Positions 1 to 9,033 of a stretch of DNA of 64,000 nucleotides are shown in pieces. The position numbers and the translations under genes are program-made. The notes beneath the pieces are model-generated. The model did not search any database, had not been told where the DNA came from, and was given only the letters and a program-made list of their open reading frames with translations. Source of the DNA: VXRJ01 sp965246995 (lineage in GTDB: Bacteria > Acidobacteriota > Vicinamibacteria > Vicinamibacterales > UBA8438). Each line of letters starts with the position of its first letter. Position 1 is the stretch's first letter. Location of the stretch: NCBI GenBank assembly GCA_965246995.1, contig OZ252008.1, forward strand, positions 2,046,001 to 2,110,000, given 5' to 3'.

Positions 1-79
1 CGGGCCGCCGGAGGACAGATCTCGTTCCTGATTGGCCTGGATCTTGCATGTGGGAGGGAGTGGACACGAGAGCCCCAGA

Positions 80-1198
80 ATGCGGTTGTTGGACTTTCTG
101 ATTCGTCGGACCGGACCGCTCGTCGGCCTCGACATCGGATCGAGCGCGGTCAAGGTGGTGGAGGTCGTTCGTCGCGCTGATGGTGGCGTCGCATTCGCCG
201 GCTGGTCTGCGACACCGACCGACACTATCGTTGACGGCGCGATTGAGAACCCGGAAGCGGTGGCGGGCGCAATCCGGCAGGCGTTTGCCTCCGCTGGCAT
301 CCGGACGCGGCGGGTGGCGGTTGCGCTGCCCGCGAGTGCCGTCATCGTCAAGCGGATCACGCTGCCGCCGACACCGGAGGCGCGCCTGGATGAGGCAATC
401 ACCCTCGCCGCGGCCCGGGCCTTGCCGTTCGATCCGGACGACATTCATCTTGACTATCACCGGATCGGGGTCGGCGCACGCAGTGCGGACGACCCGATCG
501 ACGTGATGCTGGTGGCGGCGCGGCGGGAGACGGTAGCGCGTTATCTCGGCGTCACCGTCGAGGCGGGCTGTACGCCATCGGTAGTCGATGTAGGAACGTT
601 CGCGCTGCAAAACGCCTTCGAATGGACCAACGGCGGAAAGGGTGTCGTCGCCGCCGATGGTTGCCCCGACGCAACGGTTGCACTGATCGAAGTCGGCGCG
701 AGCGCCACGACGGTCAGCATTGTCCGCGACGGCGTCTCTCTGTTCACACGCGCGGTTCCCGCCGGCGGCAACACCTGCACCGACGCGCTGGAGCGCGAAC
801 TCTACCTGGGGTCCGAGGCGGCGGAACGGCTGAAGCGTGGCGTCCCGACCGGCAGATGGGCCCAGGCTGACGCCGTGCCGGTGGTGCGCGAGGCAGCCGA
901 CGCGCTGGCCCTCGAGGTACGGCAGACGTTTGCGCTCGTCGAGGCGGGCACCACGGGCGACAGGCCCGGTTCCATTCCCCCTCTGGATCGGATCGTCTTG
1001 ACCGGCGGCGCGTCTCGCGCGGACGGACTCGAGGAGAGGCTCGGCGCGCACATTGGCGTCTCGGTGGAGCGATTCGATCCGTTCCGCCGACTGACGCTGA
1101 AGGGACCGGCAGCAGGTGATCCGGTGGTAAGAAACGAGTTGGTAGCGAGTGCCGGCATTGCCGTCGGGTTGGCGGTACGGAGTCTGGATAAACGGTGA
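80..1198 (+). CDS. pilM: type IV pilus assembly protein PilM
   Basis: Actin-like ATPase (372 aa) on the cytoplasmic side of the type IV pilus inner-membrane platform, where it binds the N-terminus of PilN. The N-terminal motif GLDIGSSAVKVVEV is the phosphate-1 loop of the PilM/FtsA family, and a later glycine-rich stretch (VLTGGASRADGL) is the adenosine-binding region. The frame is open from a TTG at 32, but I chose the ATG at 80 because the conserved protein (MRLLDFLIRR) begins there; a GGGAGGGAG lies somewhat far upstream. It leads a pilM-pilN-pilO-pilQ operon on the plus strand. Family assignment is secure; the start is less so. Confidence 0.92.
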   Translation: MRLLDFLIRRTGPLVGLDIGSSAVKVVEVVRRADGGVAFAGWSATPTDTIVDGAIENPEAVAGAIRQAFASAGIRTRRVAVALPASAVIVKRITLPPTPEARLDEAITLAAARALPFDPDDIHLDYHRIGVGARSADDPIDVMLVAARRETVARYLGVTVEAGCTPSVVDVGTFALQNAFEWTNGGKGVVAADGCPDATVALIEVGASATTVSIVRDGVSLFTRAVPAGGNTCTDALERELYLGSEAAERLKRGVPTGRWAQADAVPVVREAADALALEVRQTFALVEAGTTGDRPGSIPPLDRIVLTGGASRADGLEERLGAHIGVSVERFDPFRRLTLKGPAAGDPVVRNELVASAGIAVGLAVRSLDKR

Positions 1199-1269
1199 TC
1201 GGAGTGTCGTGGCCGCCTGCCGGCGACGGCTTGCGGACAGATTGACGGCATGGAGAAAGGAGGAATCGA

Positions 1270-1836
1270 ATGATTCGCATCAACCTGATCGGTGGAGGGG
1301 AGGCTGATCAGGCCGGCAAGCGGGTGAGCCGGTCCCGCGGCGTCCGCGACGTGGCGGCCACGCTCGGTGCGGTCGTGGCATTGGCGGCGGCAACTGCGTA
1401 CGTCGCCTTCGATGCCTGGGCGCTCCGGCGAACGTCGGTAGCGGTCAAGCGGGCCCTCGCGGCGGCTGACGGCGATCGGCAGAAGCGAGTTGCGCCCGTG
1501 GAAACCCTGGAGACAGAGGAACGTCGTCGCGCGGCGTTGGAACGCCAAGTGGAGCAGCTTTCCCGCTGGCGCGCAACGCGTGGGGCGCCGGTCGGCACTT
1601 TCGATGCCGTCAGCCGGAGCTTGCCGGATGGCCTCTGGCTGACCGAGCTGCGGCAGGACGTGGACGCTCTCGTTGTGGCGGGCAGGGCAGCGCGGCCGGC
1701 GGCGCTCTTCGAGTTCGCCAGCAACCTGGAGGCGTCGGGACAGGTCGCCTCGCCGCTGGAAGTTGTCGGCACCAATGCGGCCGGAACCGGTCGCTTCGAG
1801 ATCCGGGCGGCGCCGGGAGCCGCGATGGAGAACTGA
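1270..1836 (+). CDS. pilN: type IV pilus assembly protein PilN
   Basis: Bitopic inner-membrane protein (188 aa) that links PilM in the cytoplasm to PilO in the periplasm. The N-terminus MIRINLIGG resembles the PilM-binding motif (INLLP-like). One membrane segment lies at about residues 33-53, followed by a coiled-coil stretch and a small alpha/beta domain typical of PilN. A strong AAAGGAGG ribosome site precedes the ATG. It lies 71 bases after pilM and three bases before pilO, consistent with co-translation. Confidence 0.88.
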   Translation: MIRINLIGGGEADQAGKRVSRSRGVRDVAATLGAVVALAAATAYVAFDAWALRRTSVAVKRALAAADGDRQKRVAPVETLETEERRRAALERQVEQLSRWRATRGAPVGTFDAVSRSLPDGLWLTELRQDVDALVVAGRAARPAALFEFASNLEASGQVASPLEVVGTNAAGTGRFEIRAAPGAAMEN

Positions 1837-1839
1837 GCG

Positions 1840-2979
1840 ATGGCTGACCCCGATGGTGCGGCAGAGCGGATCCGCCGGCTCACGCGGATGCTGTGGGAGA
1901 AGCCGGCGTGGCGGGCGGGCGCTGGCCTGATCGGCGCGGCCACCGTCGTCATCTTCTTCCAGTTCGCCTGGGTGTCGCCGCAACAGGCGCGGCTGACGAT
2001 GCAGCAGCAGGAACTGGACCAGGTGCGCGCGGCGCAGACCGCGGCATCTCGCGCCGAGGAGAGGTTTACTGAAGTCACTGCCCAGATCGCAGATCTCGTT
2101 CAGGAACTCGACCGTCTGGTGGCTGCCTACCCGTCCGAGCGCCAGGCGCCGATCCTGCTCCGGCAACTGCACCTGATCGCCGAGCAATCGGCATTGACAC
2201 TCCTGGCCTACGCGCCGCAACCGCCGGAAGCGATCCCGTCCGACGAAACGGGAACGAATTGGACCCGTTGGAGCGTGCAACTGGAGTTGGCCGGCCGCTT
2301 CCACGACTTTGTTGGTTTTCTCGATCGCGTCGGCCAATTGCCGCAGGTGATCCGACTGGGAGATCTGGTGGTCCGCGGTGGAGATCCTGCTGGTCCGGAC
2401 GGAACGATCCGCGCTTCGGTCACCGCCGAGACGTTGGCCGTGCCTTCGGCCGACGGGTCGGCGCGGCTATCCAGACAGCAGGGGGCAACCGCCGTTGACG
2501 TGCCGATGCCAGCGCCGCCGGTCAGTTTGACGTACGACCCAGCCGGCCGCCGCGATCCGTTCATGCCGCCGCTAGCTGCGGCCGCGTCTGTGGTGCCGGA
2601 CGAGCCCCACGCCGGACTTCGGGGAGTTGCGGCGAACGAACTATCGCTGCACGGACTCTTCGTCGTGGCCGGCGCTACGGCGGCGGTGCTCGAGTCGCCC
2701 GGTGGGCGTAGTTGGCTGGTGCGGGGAGGCGAACGTCTCCTCGATGGCGTGATCGGGTCCATAGGCGCCGACGTGGTGCATATCCGGCCAGTCGCGGGCG
2801 AAGCCGCGGCCGATGTCGCGACGCAGCTTCGGCTTGGGGCGCCGCCGGAGGGGATGCTGGTGGAGACGGCGAAAGGGGGTGCGGAGGCGGGGAGGGACAA
2901 CCCCGAGCCGGGCGATGCACCTGGCGATGGAACTCGCGACGCGCCTGCCAGGGAGGAGGACGGCGCATGTGGAGAATGA
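1840..2979 (+). CDS. pilO: type IV pilus PilO with fused PilP-like domain
   Basis: 379 aa, much longer than a usual PilO (about 200 aa). Residues 28-48 are a membrane helix, 49-95 a coiled coil, and 100-205 the PilO ferredoxin-like fold. A proline-rich linker follows (220-228), then TYDPAGRRDPF at 231-241, which is the hallmark entry of PilP, and a small beta domain at about 256-316 that matches PilP (L.LHGLFVV...AVLESPGG..WLVRGGERL). No separate pilP lies between this gene and pilQ, so the PilP job of docking to the secretin is probably done by this C-terminal domain. The domain call is by eye; the fused architecture is directly visible as one open frame. Confidence 0.85.
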   Translation: MADPDGAAERIRRLTRMLWEKPAWRAGAGLIGAATVVIFFQFAWVSPQQARLTMQQQELDQVRAAQTAASRAEERFTEVTAQIADLVQELDRLVAAYPSERQAPILLRQLHLIAEQSALTLLAYAPQPPEAIPSDETGTNWTRWSVQLELAGRFHDFVGFLDRVGQLPQVIRLGDLVVRGGDPAGPDGTIRASVTAETLAVPSADGSARLSRQQGATAVDVPMPAPPVSLTYDPAGRRDPFMPPLAAAASVVPDEPHAGLRGVAANELSLHGLFVVAGATAAVLESPGGRSWLVRGGERLLDGVIGSIGADVVHIRPVAGEAAADVATQLRLGAPPEGMLVETAKGGAEAGRDNPEPGDAPGDGTRDAPAREEDGACGE

Positions 2980-4301
2980 TGCGGTCCGTGCTGGTGCCGG
3001 GACTGATCGCTGCGTCCGCCTTCGGTGCCGTGGCGGTTGGACAGGAGTACGCCGGCGATCCGGTGTCGATGCAGTTCCAGAATGCCGATTTGCGATCGGT
3101 GCTCCGGACGTTCGCCGACATCAGCGGGTTGAATCTGGTACTCGATCCGGCGGTGGGTGGGACCGTCGACGTGGTCTTGACCGATATCCCCTGGGATCAG
3201 GCCTTTGACATCATCCTGCGATCCAACCAACTTGGCTACGACGTCGAGGGAACCGTCGTCCGCATCGCGCCGCTCGCCACGCTTGCCGCGGAGGCCGAGC
3301 AGCGCCGGCTGTTGGTGGAGCAAGCGGCGCTCGCGGGCGAGTTATTGGTCCGCACGCGTTCGCTCGGCCATGCGCAGGCGGCGGAACTGGCGCCGCTCGT
3401 CACCCAGGCAGCGCTCTCGACGCGCGGTCAGGTGCAGATCGATGCGCGGACCAACACCCTCATCCTGACGGATCTTGCCGAACGGCTCGACGCGGCGGAA
3501 GCATTGATCGACAAGCTCGATGGGCCTCAGCCGCAGGTGGAAATCGAGGCGCGTATCGTCCAGGCGAGCGAAGACTACCTGCGCGAACTGGGGGTCCGCT
3601 GGGGAGTGACCGGCCGTGGGGCGGTCGGCAGCAGCACACGCGCCGCGGCGGGTGGCCGGCTCGGTGGCACACAGGGTCCGGAGGCGGATCTTGCAGACCC
3701 GCGCGCCGAAGTGACGGAGAACGCCGGTCGTGCGGTCGACCTGCGGGCGAGGTCGGCGGATGCCGCAATCGGTTTGGCGCTCGGTGCTATCGACGGATCG
3801 CTGAACCTTGACGTCGCGCTTTCTGCGGCCGAGGAGAAAGGCGAGATCCAGATCCTTTCGACACCGCGTGTCACCACACAGAACAATGTGCAGGCGACAA
3901 TCCGGCAGGGTGACCAGATCCCGATCCAGACTGTCGCCAACAACACGGTCACGGTCACGTTCCGCGACGCTGCGCTCCGCTTGGCCGTGACTCCCCGCAT
4001 CGCGGCGGGTGACAGCGTCATCCTGCAGATCGAGATCGATAACGACTACGCCGACTTCGCCCGCGAGGTGAACGGTGTGCCGCCGATCGTCACGCAAAGT
4101 GCGCACACCACCGTGCGGGTGGGAAACGGCGAGACTACCGTCATCGGCGGCATCTATGAACGCGCGAGCACCCGTGCTGACCGGCGCGTCCCCGGCTTCT
4201 CGCGGATCCCGTTCCTTGGCAGGCTCTTCCGCAGCGAGTCCCGTCGTCGCCGCACCGATCAACTACTGATCTTCCTCACCCCGCGCATCGTTCTGCCTTA
4301 A
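2967..4301 (+). CDS. pilQ: type IV pilus secretin PilQ
   Basis: Outer-membrane secretin (444 aa) forming the pilus exit pore. An N-terminal signal peptide is visible (hydrophobic run through SAFGAVAVGQ). Next come an STN-type domain (VSMQFQNADLRSVLRTFAD), a secretin N1 domain, and the C-terminal secretin beta domain ending in the classic VPGFSRIPFLGRLF...LLIFLTPRIV. It is short for PilQ because the N-terminal AMIN domains are absent. The ATG at 2967 follows GGGAGGAGGA at good spacing and overlaps the pilO end by 13 bases; an ATG at 2976 overlapping the pilO stop (ATGA) is an alternative. Confidence 0.93.
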   Translation: MWRMMRSVLVPGLIAASAFGAVAVGQEYAGDPVSMQFQNADLRSVLRTFADISGLNLVLDPAVGGTVDVVLTDIPWDQAFDIILRSNQLGYDVEGTVVRIAPLATLAAEAEQRRLLVEQAALAGELLVRTRSLGHAQAAELAPLVTQAALSTRGQVQIDARTNTLILTDLAERLDAAEALIDKLDGPQPQVEIEARIVQASEDYLRELGVRWGVTGRGAVGSSTRAAAGGRLGGTQGPEADLADPRAEVTENAGRAVDLRARSADAAIGLALGAIDGSLNLDVALSAAEEKGEIQILSTPRVTTQNNVQATIRQGDQIPIQTVANNTVTVTFRDAALRLAVTPRIAAGDSVILQIEIDNDYADFAREVNGVPPIVTQSAHTTVRVGNGETTVIGGIYERASTRADRRVPGFSRIPFLGRLFRSESRRRRTDQLLIFLTPRIVLP

Positions 4302-4321
4302 GCCCGAGTCCTGCGCGGAGC

Positions 4322-4327
4322 TATAGT
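4322..4327 (+). promoter_or_regulatory. -10-like TATAGT just before pepQ start
   Basis: TATAGT lies six bases before the GTG start of the peptidase gene, so transcription would begin at or next to the start codon. No good -35 is seen. It is one of several such sites in this window. Confidence 0.35.
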
Positions 4328-4333
4328 GCATGC

Positions 4334-5521
4334 GTGACAACCGAGGGAAACGCGCTGGCGCCGCGATTGCAGCTAGCCGGCCGGCTCGATGCGTTGCGGG
4401 CCAGGATGGTCGCAGCGGAGCTCGACGCGCTGGTGGTCAGCCACCTCCCGCATCTCTACTACCTGCTCAACCTTCGCGCGAGTGCCGGACTTGCGGTTGT
4501 GGGACGCGACCTCAACGACCTGACGCTCATCATCGACTTCCGATACGCGGAGGCGGTCCGCCGCCTGCAGGCTGCCGGCGCGATGCCGCCGGCACTCGAG
4601 GTCGTCCCGGTTCCGACCGGCGGGACCTACGACGGCACGCTCGCCGACTGCCTTCGCGCCGCCGGGACCGGCCGCCATATCGGTATCGAGTCGGACCATT
4701 GCACCGTTCGCCGCTGGCGTTGGCTGGCGCACGTGCTCGATGGTTCGACACAACTGGTGCCTTCGACCGAACTGATCGAGCGGACACGGATGGTGAAGGA
4801 CGCCCACGAAATCGCCTTGTTCCGCGATGCCGGCGGCATGCTGGCAGATGCGGTGGCACCAGCCGTCAACGCGGTTCGGGCTGGACGGACCGAGTTGGAG
4901 GTAGCCCGAGAGATCGACTCCATCCTGTACAGCGCCGGTTTCGAGGCGCTTGCGTTCGAGACGATCGTCGCCGCCGGTCCGAACGGCGCGCTCCCGCATG
5001 CCCACCCGGGCGAGCGGCGCATTGAAGCGGGCGACCTGGTACTGCTCGACTTCGGCGGCGTCCACCGCGGGTACTGCGTCGATCTGTCTCGCACCGTGGC
5101 GGTCGGAACCCTCTCGGCCCAGGCGCGTCGCCTGCACCATGCGGTGGCCGAGGCGCAGGCGGCGGCGATGGCGGTCGCGGCGCCCGGTGTGCGAGCCAGT
5201 GCGGTGGATGCGGCCGCTCGCGCCGCGCTGGCCCGTCACGGTCTGGCGGACGCGTTTGGCCACAGCACCGGCCATGGCCTCGGCATCGAGGTGCACGAAC
5301 TGCCCCGCATCGGCCGCGCAAGGACCACCGAGACCGGCGAGACCGATGACACAGAGCTCGCCCCCGGGATGGTCTGTACCATCGAGCCGGGCGTGTACGT
5401 GCCGGATCTCGGCGGTGTCCGGATCGAGGATGATGTCCTGCTCACCGAGAACGGGATTGAGGTGCTGACGCCGGCTCCCCGCACCCTGGGCGATCAGGAG
5501 GCAGGGCAGGCGCCGCGGTGA
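4334..5521 (+). CDS. pepQ: Xaa-Pro dipeptidase/aminopeptidase (M24 family)
   Basis: Cytosolic metallopeptidase (395 aa) cleaving X-Pro bonds. It has an N-terminal creatinase-like domain (residues 1-150) and a C-terminal pita-bread catalytic domain. The five dinuclear metal ligands are present: Asp in LLDFGGVHRG, Asp in CVDLSRT, His in HSTGHGLGIEVHE, Glu in CTIEPGVY and Glu in GGVRIEDD. The start is GTG. The last four bases overlap the thiE start (GTGA), so the two genes are co-translated. PepP and PepQ cannot be separated with certainty from sequence alone. Confidence 0.88.
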   Translation: MTTEGNALAPRLQLAGRLDALRARMVAAELDALVVSHLPHLYYLLNLRASAGLAVVGRDLNDLTLIIDFRYAEAVRRLQAAGAMPPALEVVPVPTGGTYDGTLADCLRAAGTGRHIGIESDHCTVRRWRWLAHVLDGSTQLVPSTELIERTRMVKDAHEIALFRDAGGMLADAVAPAVNAVRAGRTELEVAREIDSILYSAGFEALAFETIVAAGPNGALPHAHPGERRIEAGDLVLLDFGGVHRGYCVDLSRTVAVGTLSAQARRLHHAVAEAQAAAMAVAAPGVRASAVDAAARAALARHGLADAFGHSTGHGLGIEVHELPRIGRARTTETGETDDTELAPGMVCTIEPGVYVPDLGGVRIEDDVLLTENGIEVLTPAPRTLGDQEAGQAPR

Positions 5522-6186
5522 CCCCGATACACCTGCCGCCGTTCTATCCGATCGTGGACGCGGGCGTCGCGGCGCAGCACGGCTGGACGCCGCCTGCCGT
5601 TGCGACCGCCTGTTTCGACGGCGGAGCGCGTCTCGTGCAACTGCGGGCCGCCGGTGCGTCCAGCGCCCAGACCGAGCGCTGGTGCGAAGCGATTGTGGCG
5701 TCCGCGGCGCGCTACCGCGCTACGGTGATCGTCAACGACCGTGCCGATATCGCGCACACCTGCGGTGCCGGGGGCGTGCATGTCGGCCAGGACGATCTCC
5801 CGGCAGGCGCCGTGCGCGACATCCTCGGGCCAGCGGCAATCATCGGCCTCTCGACACACACCGAGAAGCAACTCGATGATGCCTGGTCACAACCGGTCAG
5901 CTACGTTGCTGTGGGTCCCCTGTATGGCACGCAGACCAAGGCGACCGGGTACGCACCGGTCGGCCTGTCGCTGGTCCGTGCGGCCGCGGCTCGTCGTCCT
6001 GCGCATCCCATCGTCGCCATCGGCGGCATCACGCTTGATTGCGCGCCGGAACTGATCGCCGCCGGTGCTGCCTCGGTTGCCGTGATCGGCGATCTGTTTC
6101 GGCAAGGCTCGCCCGAGGCTCGCACCCGGGCCTATGTCGATCAGCTGGCGGACTGCGCTCCGCCGCTCGGCGTCCCGTTGAAGTAG
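5518..6186 (+). CDS. thiE: thiamine-phosphate synthase
   Basis: Joins the thiazole and pyrimidine halves of thiamine (222 aa TIM barrel). The family motifs are present: GGARLVQLR, GAGGVHVGQDDLP, the pyrophosphate loop GPLYGTQTK and the phosphate loop IGGIT. GTG start overlapping the preceding peptidase stop by four bases. The 3' end overlaps the convergent amino-acid carrier gene by 46 bases. No TPP riboswitch was seen in front; thiE is internal to the transcript. Confidence 0.9.
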   Translation: MTPIHLPPFYPIVDAGVAAQHGWTPPAVATACFDGGARLVQLRAAGASSAQTERWCEAIVASAARYRATVIVNDRADIAHTCGAGGVHVGQDDLPAGAVRDILGPAAIIGLSTHTEKQLDDAWSQPVSYVAVGPLYGTQTKATGYAPVGLSLVRAAAARRPAHPIVAIGGITLDCAPELIAAGAASVAVIGDLFRQGSPEARTRAYVDQLADCAPPLGVPLK

Positions 6187-7550
6187 TCGCGTGTCAGTTG
6201 GCGGACAGTGCCGATCAGGAACGTCAAGCCGACGAGGTTCGGGAACGCCATGAGTCCGTTGAAGAGCGTGCCGACCGCAAAGGCGAGTCGCACTTCAGTG
6301 ACGGATCCGATGAGAACGACTACCGTGAAAATGACCCGATAGGCTGGGATCATGCGTGATCCAGCCAGGAACTCGATGCATTTCTCGCCGTAGTACGACC
6401 ATCCGAGCAGGGTCGACAACCCGAACAGGAACGAGCAGAGGGCGACCATCAACGGGGCGAAGGGGATAGTGGTGCCGAGTGCGGCCGCGGTCAGGTCGCC
6501 GCTTGATCCCTGGTATGCCGGGTCGGTCCAGAGCCCCGACGCCAGGATGACGAACGCGGTCATCGAACAGACGACGATGGTGTCCGTGAACACCTCGAAG
6601 ATGCTGATAACACCCTGTTCGCACGGGTGCTTCACCTTCGCGACCCCATGCGCGATCGGCCCGCTGCCCAACCCGGCCTCGTTCGACAGTACGCCGCGGC
6701 TCACGCCCGCCGCGACCACCTGGGCAATCGATGCACCGGCAACGCCGCCGACCGCGGCAAGCGGGGTAAACGCACCGGTCACAATCTGCAGGAAGACCGC
6801 GGGAATCTGGTCTGCGTTCAGGATGATGAACACGCTCGCCGCCGCGAGGTAGAGCACGATCATGGAAGGCACCAGCCGCTCCGTCACCGCGGCGATCCGC
6901 CGAATCCCTCCCAGCAGAATCATGCCGACCACGATCGTGATCAGGAGCCCGGGCACCCAGAGCGGCGGGCTGATCCCCGCCGAGTCACGTGCCGCCTCGA
7001 CGAACGTGCGGGCGATCGCGTTCGACTGCACCATGTTGCCGGTCCCGAACAACGCGGTTGCGGTACCGAAGATGGCGAACAGCACGGCGAGGGCTCGCGC
7101 GGTGGGAGCGTGGGGGATGCCGCGGACAATGTAGTACATCGGCCCGGCGGCCATCTCGCCGGTCTCGCGGGTGACGCGATAGTGGACGCCGAGGACCGCT
7201 TCCGCATACTTCGTCGCCATGCCGACCGCGGCGGTGATCCACATCCAGAAGATCGCACCGGGTCCGCCGATCAGGATCGCGGTGGCGACGCCGGCGATGT
7301 TGCCGTTGCCAACGGTTGCGGCGAGCGCGGTCGTGAGCGCCTGGAACGAGGTGATCGTCCCTTCGCCCTCACTCGATCGGCCGAAGAGGCCGGCGAACGT
7401 CCGGCGCACCGCGAAGGGAAAGCGGTGCACCTGAACGAAACCGGTCCGTACCGTGATCAGCCCGCCGACGAGGATGAGCAGCAGCGGCACGGCGAAGGGG
7501 TGGTAGACGAATTCTTCGGCCTGCGCCATCCAGTTAGTGAGAGCATCCAT
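6141..7550 (-). CDS. sodium:alanine/glycine symporter (AGCS family)
   Basis: Polytopic inner-membrane carrier (469 aa, about 11 helices) that imports alanine or glycine with sodium. Diagnostic AGCS stretches are seen: ATVGNGNIAGVATAI near residue 95, GPGAIFWMW, ATKYAEAVLGVHYR and LSNEAGLGSGPIAH. It follows the NSS transporter gene by three bases on the same strand, so the two form a transporter operon. Substrate choice (Ala, Gly or other) cannot be read from sequence. Confidence 0.92.
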   Translation of the reverse strand: MDALTNWMAQAEEFVYHPFAVPLLLILVGGLITVRTGFVQVHRFPFAVRRTFAGLFGRSSEGEGTITSFQALTTALAATVGNGNIAGVATAILIGGPGAIFWMWITAAVGMATKYAEAVLGVHYRVTRETGEMAAGPMYYIVRGIPHAPTARALAVLFAIFGTATALFGTGNMVQSNAIARTFVEAARDSAGISPPLWVPGLLITIVVGMILLGGIRRIAAVTERLVPSMIVLYLAAASVFIILNADQIPAVFLQIVTGAFTPLAAVGGVAGASIAQVVAAGVSRGVLSNEAGLGSGPIAHGVAKVKHPCEQGVISIFEVFTDTIVVCSMTAFVILASGLWTDPAYQGSSGDLTAAALGTTIPFAPLMVALCSFLFGLSTLLGWSYYGEKCIEFLAGSRMIPAYRVIFTVVVLIGSVTEVRLAFAVGTLFNGLMAFPNLVGLTFLIGTVRQLTRDYFNGTPSGGAQSAS

Positions 7551-7553
7551 GAC

Positions 7554-8921
7554 TTAGAACATCGAGATGAAAGTGCCGATGATGATGGAAGCGATTGCGG
7601 CGGGGCAAACCCACCGGAGCAGCACGGCCCAGACGCGCGGCGCCGGGAACCAGGCGCCCTGAACACGGAGTTCTTCCAGGGCGCGGTCGACACCCCAGAC
7701 CCAGCCGGCGAAGATAGCCGTCAGAAGGCCGCCTATCGGCAATGCGAACTCGTTCCAGATGGTCACCATCAGCGTCAGGAAGTCCGTGCCAAGGCCGGGA
7801 AGGTTGGTCAGCACCGGGACCGCGCCGGCGGAGAGCGCGCAGGGGATCGCGAACGCCGACACGACTACCGACACCGCGCCCACGGCGCGACGCCGGGTCC
7901 AGCCCCATGCATCGACGCAGTGCGCCACGGGCACTTCGAGCAATGAAATCGTGGAAGTAAGCGCCGCGACGCTCAGCAACAGGAAGAACGCGGCGCCGAA
8001 GAGCTGTCCGCCGGGCAGTGTCGCGAACAGCCCGGGCAGCACGGCAAAGATAAGCCCCGGTCCACTTGCCGCGGGATCGAATCCGGCGAGCGAGAAACCG
8101 GTCGGGAAAATGATGAAGCCGGCGAGCAGCGCGATGCCGGTGTCCAGGAGCGCGATCCACATCGCCGAAACCGCGATCCCGTCCTGCTTGCGGAGGTAGC
8201 TCCCGTACGTGATCATGCAACCCATGCCGAGGCTGAGCGAGAAGAAGGCCTGGCCGAGCGCAGCGTTCACGATGCCGAAGTTCGCCACCTCCGAAAAGTC
8301 CGGTTGGAGGTAATAGGCGATGCCCTCTGCAGCCCCCGGCAACGTGATGGCGTGGAGGGCAAGCAGGACAAGCAGGACGAGAAGCGCGGGCATCAGCGTC
8401 TTCGTGACCCGCTCGATGCCGGAACGGACGCCACCGAGCAGCACCCCCGCGGTGATCGCGACCACCGCCACCGCGAGGGTGATCGCCACCATGCCGTTAG
8501 CGGTGAATTCGCTGAAGAAGGCTCCTACTTCATCCCCGGAAGTGGGGAGGGCGCCGGTCGCGGCAAACCACATGTAGGCAACTGCCCAGCCGGCAATAAC
8601 GGAATAGAAGGAGAGAATGCCGGCGCCCGCGAAGACGCCCAGTGCTCCTACCAGCCACCAGGCGCGTCCCGGCGCGAGCGCAGCGTACGATCCGACCGGG
8701 CTCTGCGTGGTTCGCCGGCCCATCGCGATCTCTGCGACCTGGATAGGGATGCAGATCAGCAGGACGCAGGCGAGGTAGATAACGACGAACACCGCGCCGC
8801 CGCCCTGGCCCACCTGAGTGGGGAAACCCCAGATGTTCCCCAGACCGACCGCGGAGCCGGCTGCGGCCAGGATGAACCCGGTGCGGGAGCCCCAGACGCC
8901 CCGGTCGGCCGGCGCAGTCAT
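7554..8921 (-). CDS. sodium-dependent transporter (NSS/SNF family)
   Basis: LeuT-like sodium symporter (455 aa) of the neurotransmitter:sodium symporter family, probably taking up an amino acid. The N-terminal signature GSAVGLGNIWGFPTQVGQGGGAVF forms helix 1 with the unwound substrate and sodium site. The later SLGMGCMITYGSYL matches helix 6-7 of bacterial NSS proteins. First gene of a minus-strand pair with the AGCS carrier. It is divergent from folD across a 112-base gap that must hold both promoters. Confidence 0.92.
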   Translation of the reverse strand: MTAPADRGVWGSRTGFILAAAGSAVGLGNIWGFPTQVGQGGGAVFVVIYLACVLLICIPIQVAEIAMGRRTTQSPVGSYAALAPGRAWWLVGALGVFAGAGILSFYSVIAGWAVAYMWFAATGALPTSGDEVGAFFSEFTANGMVAITLAVAVVAITAGVLLGGVRSGIERVTKTLMPALLVLLVLLALHAITLPGAAEGIAYYLQPDFSEVANFGIVNAALGQAFFSLSLGMGCMITYGSYLRKQDGIAVSAMWIALLDTGIALLAGFIIFPTGFSLAGFDPAASGPGLIFAVLPGLFATLPGGQLFGAAFFLLLSVAALTSTISLLEVPVAHCVDAWGWTRRRAVGAVSVVVSAFAIPCALSAGAVPVLTNLPGLGTDFLTLMVTIWNEFALPIGGLLTAIFAGWVWGVDRALEELRVQGAWFPAPRVWAVLLRWVCPAAIASIIIGTFISMF

Positions 8922-9017
8922 TGTCGGGCGCGCCGCCCCGGTCGACGCAGGGGGTGACGGGGGAGGGGCGGAACTTCTCGCACGCCCATGTCGCGCCGCA
9001 TTCTATCGAAACTCGGG

Positions 9018-9023
9018 TAGACT
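9018..9023 (+). promoter_or_regulatory. -10-like TAGACT before folD
   Basis: TAGACT lies ten bases before the chosen GTG start of folD, and no ribosome site is visible in front of that start. It supports the downstream start and a very short leader. Confidence 0.25.
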
Positions 9024-9033
9024 CCCAAGCAGC

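Noticed and set aside
1..79. End of an upstream gene before pilM
   Set aside because: Too short to identify; no stop codon context or motif could be assigned.
6627..7946. Long plus-strand frame opposite the two sodium symporter genes
   Set aside because: The translation is rich in Arg, Gly, His and Asp without any motif; the minus-strand genes are certain.
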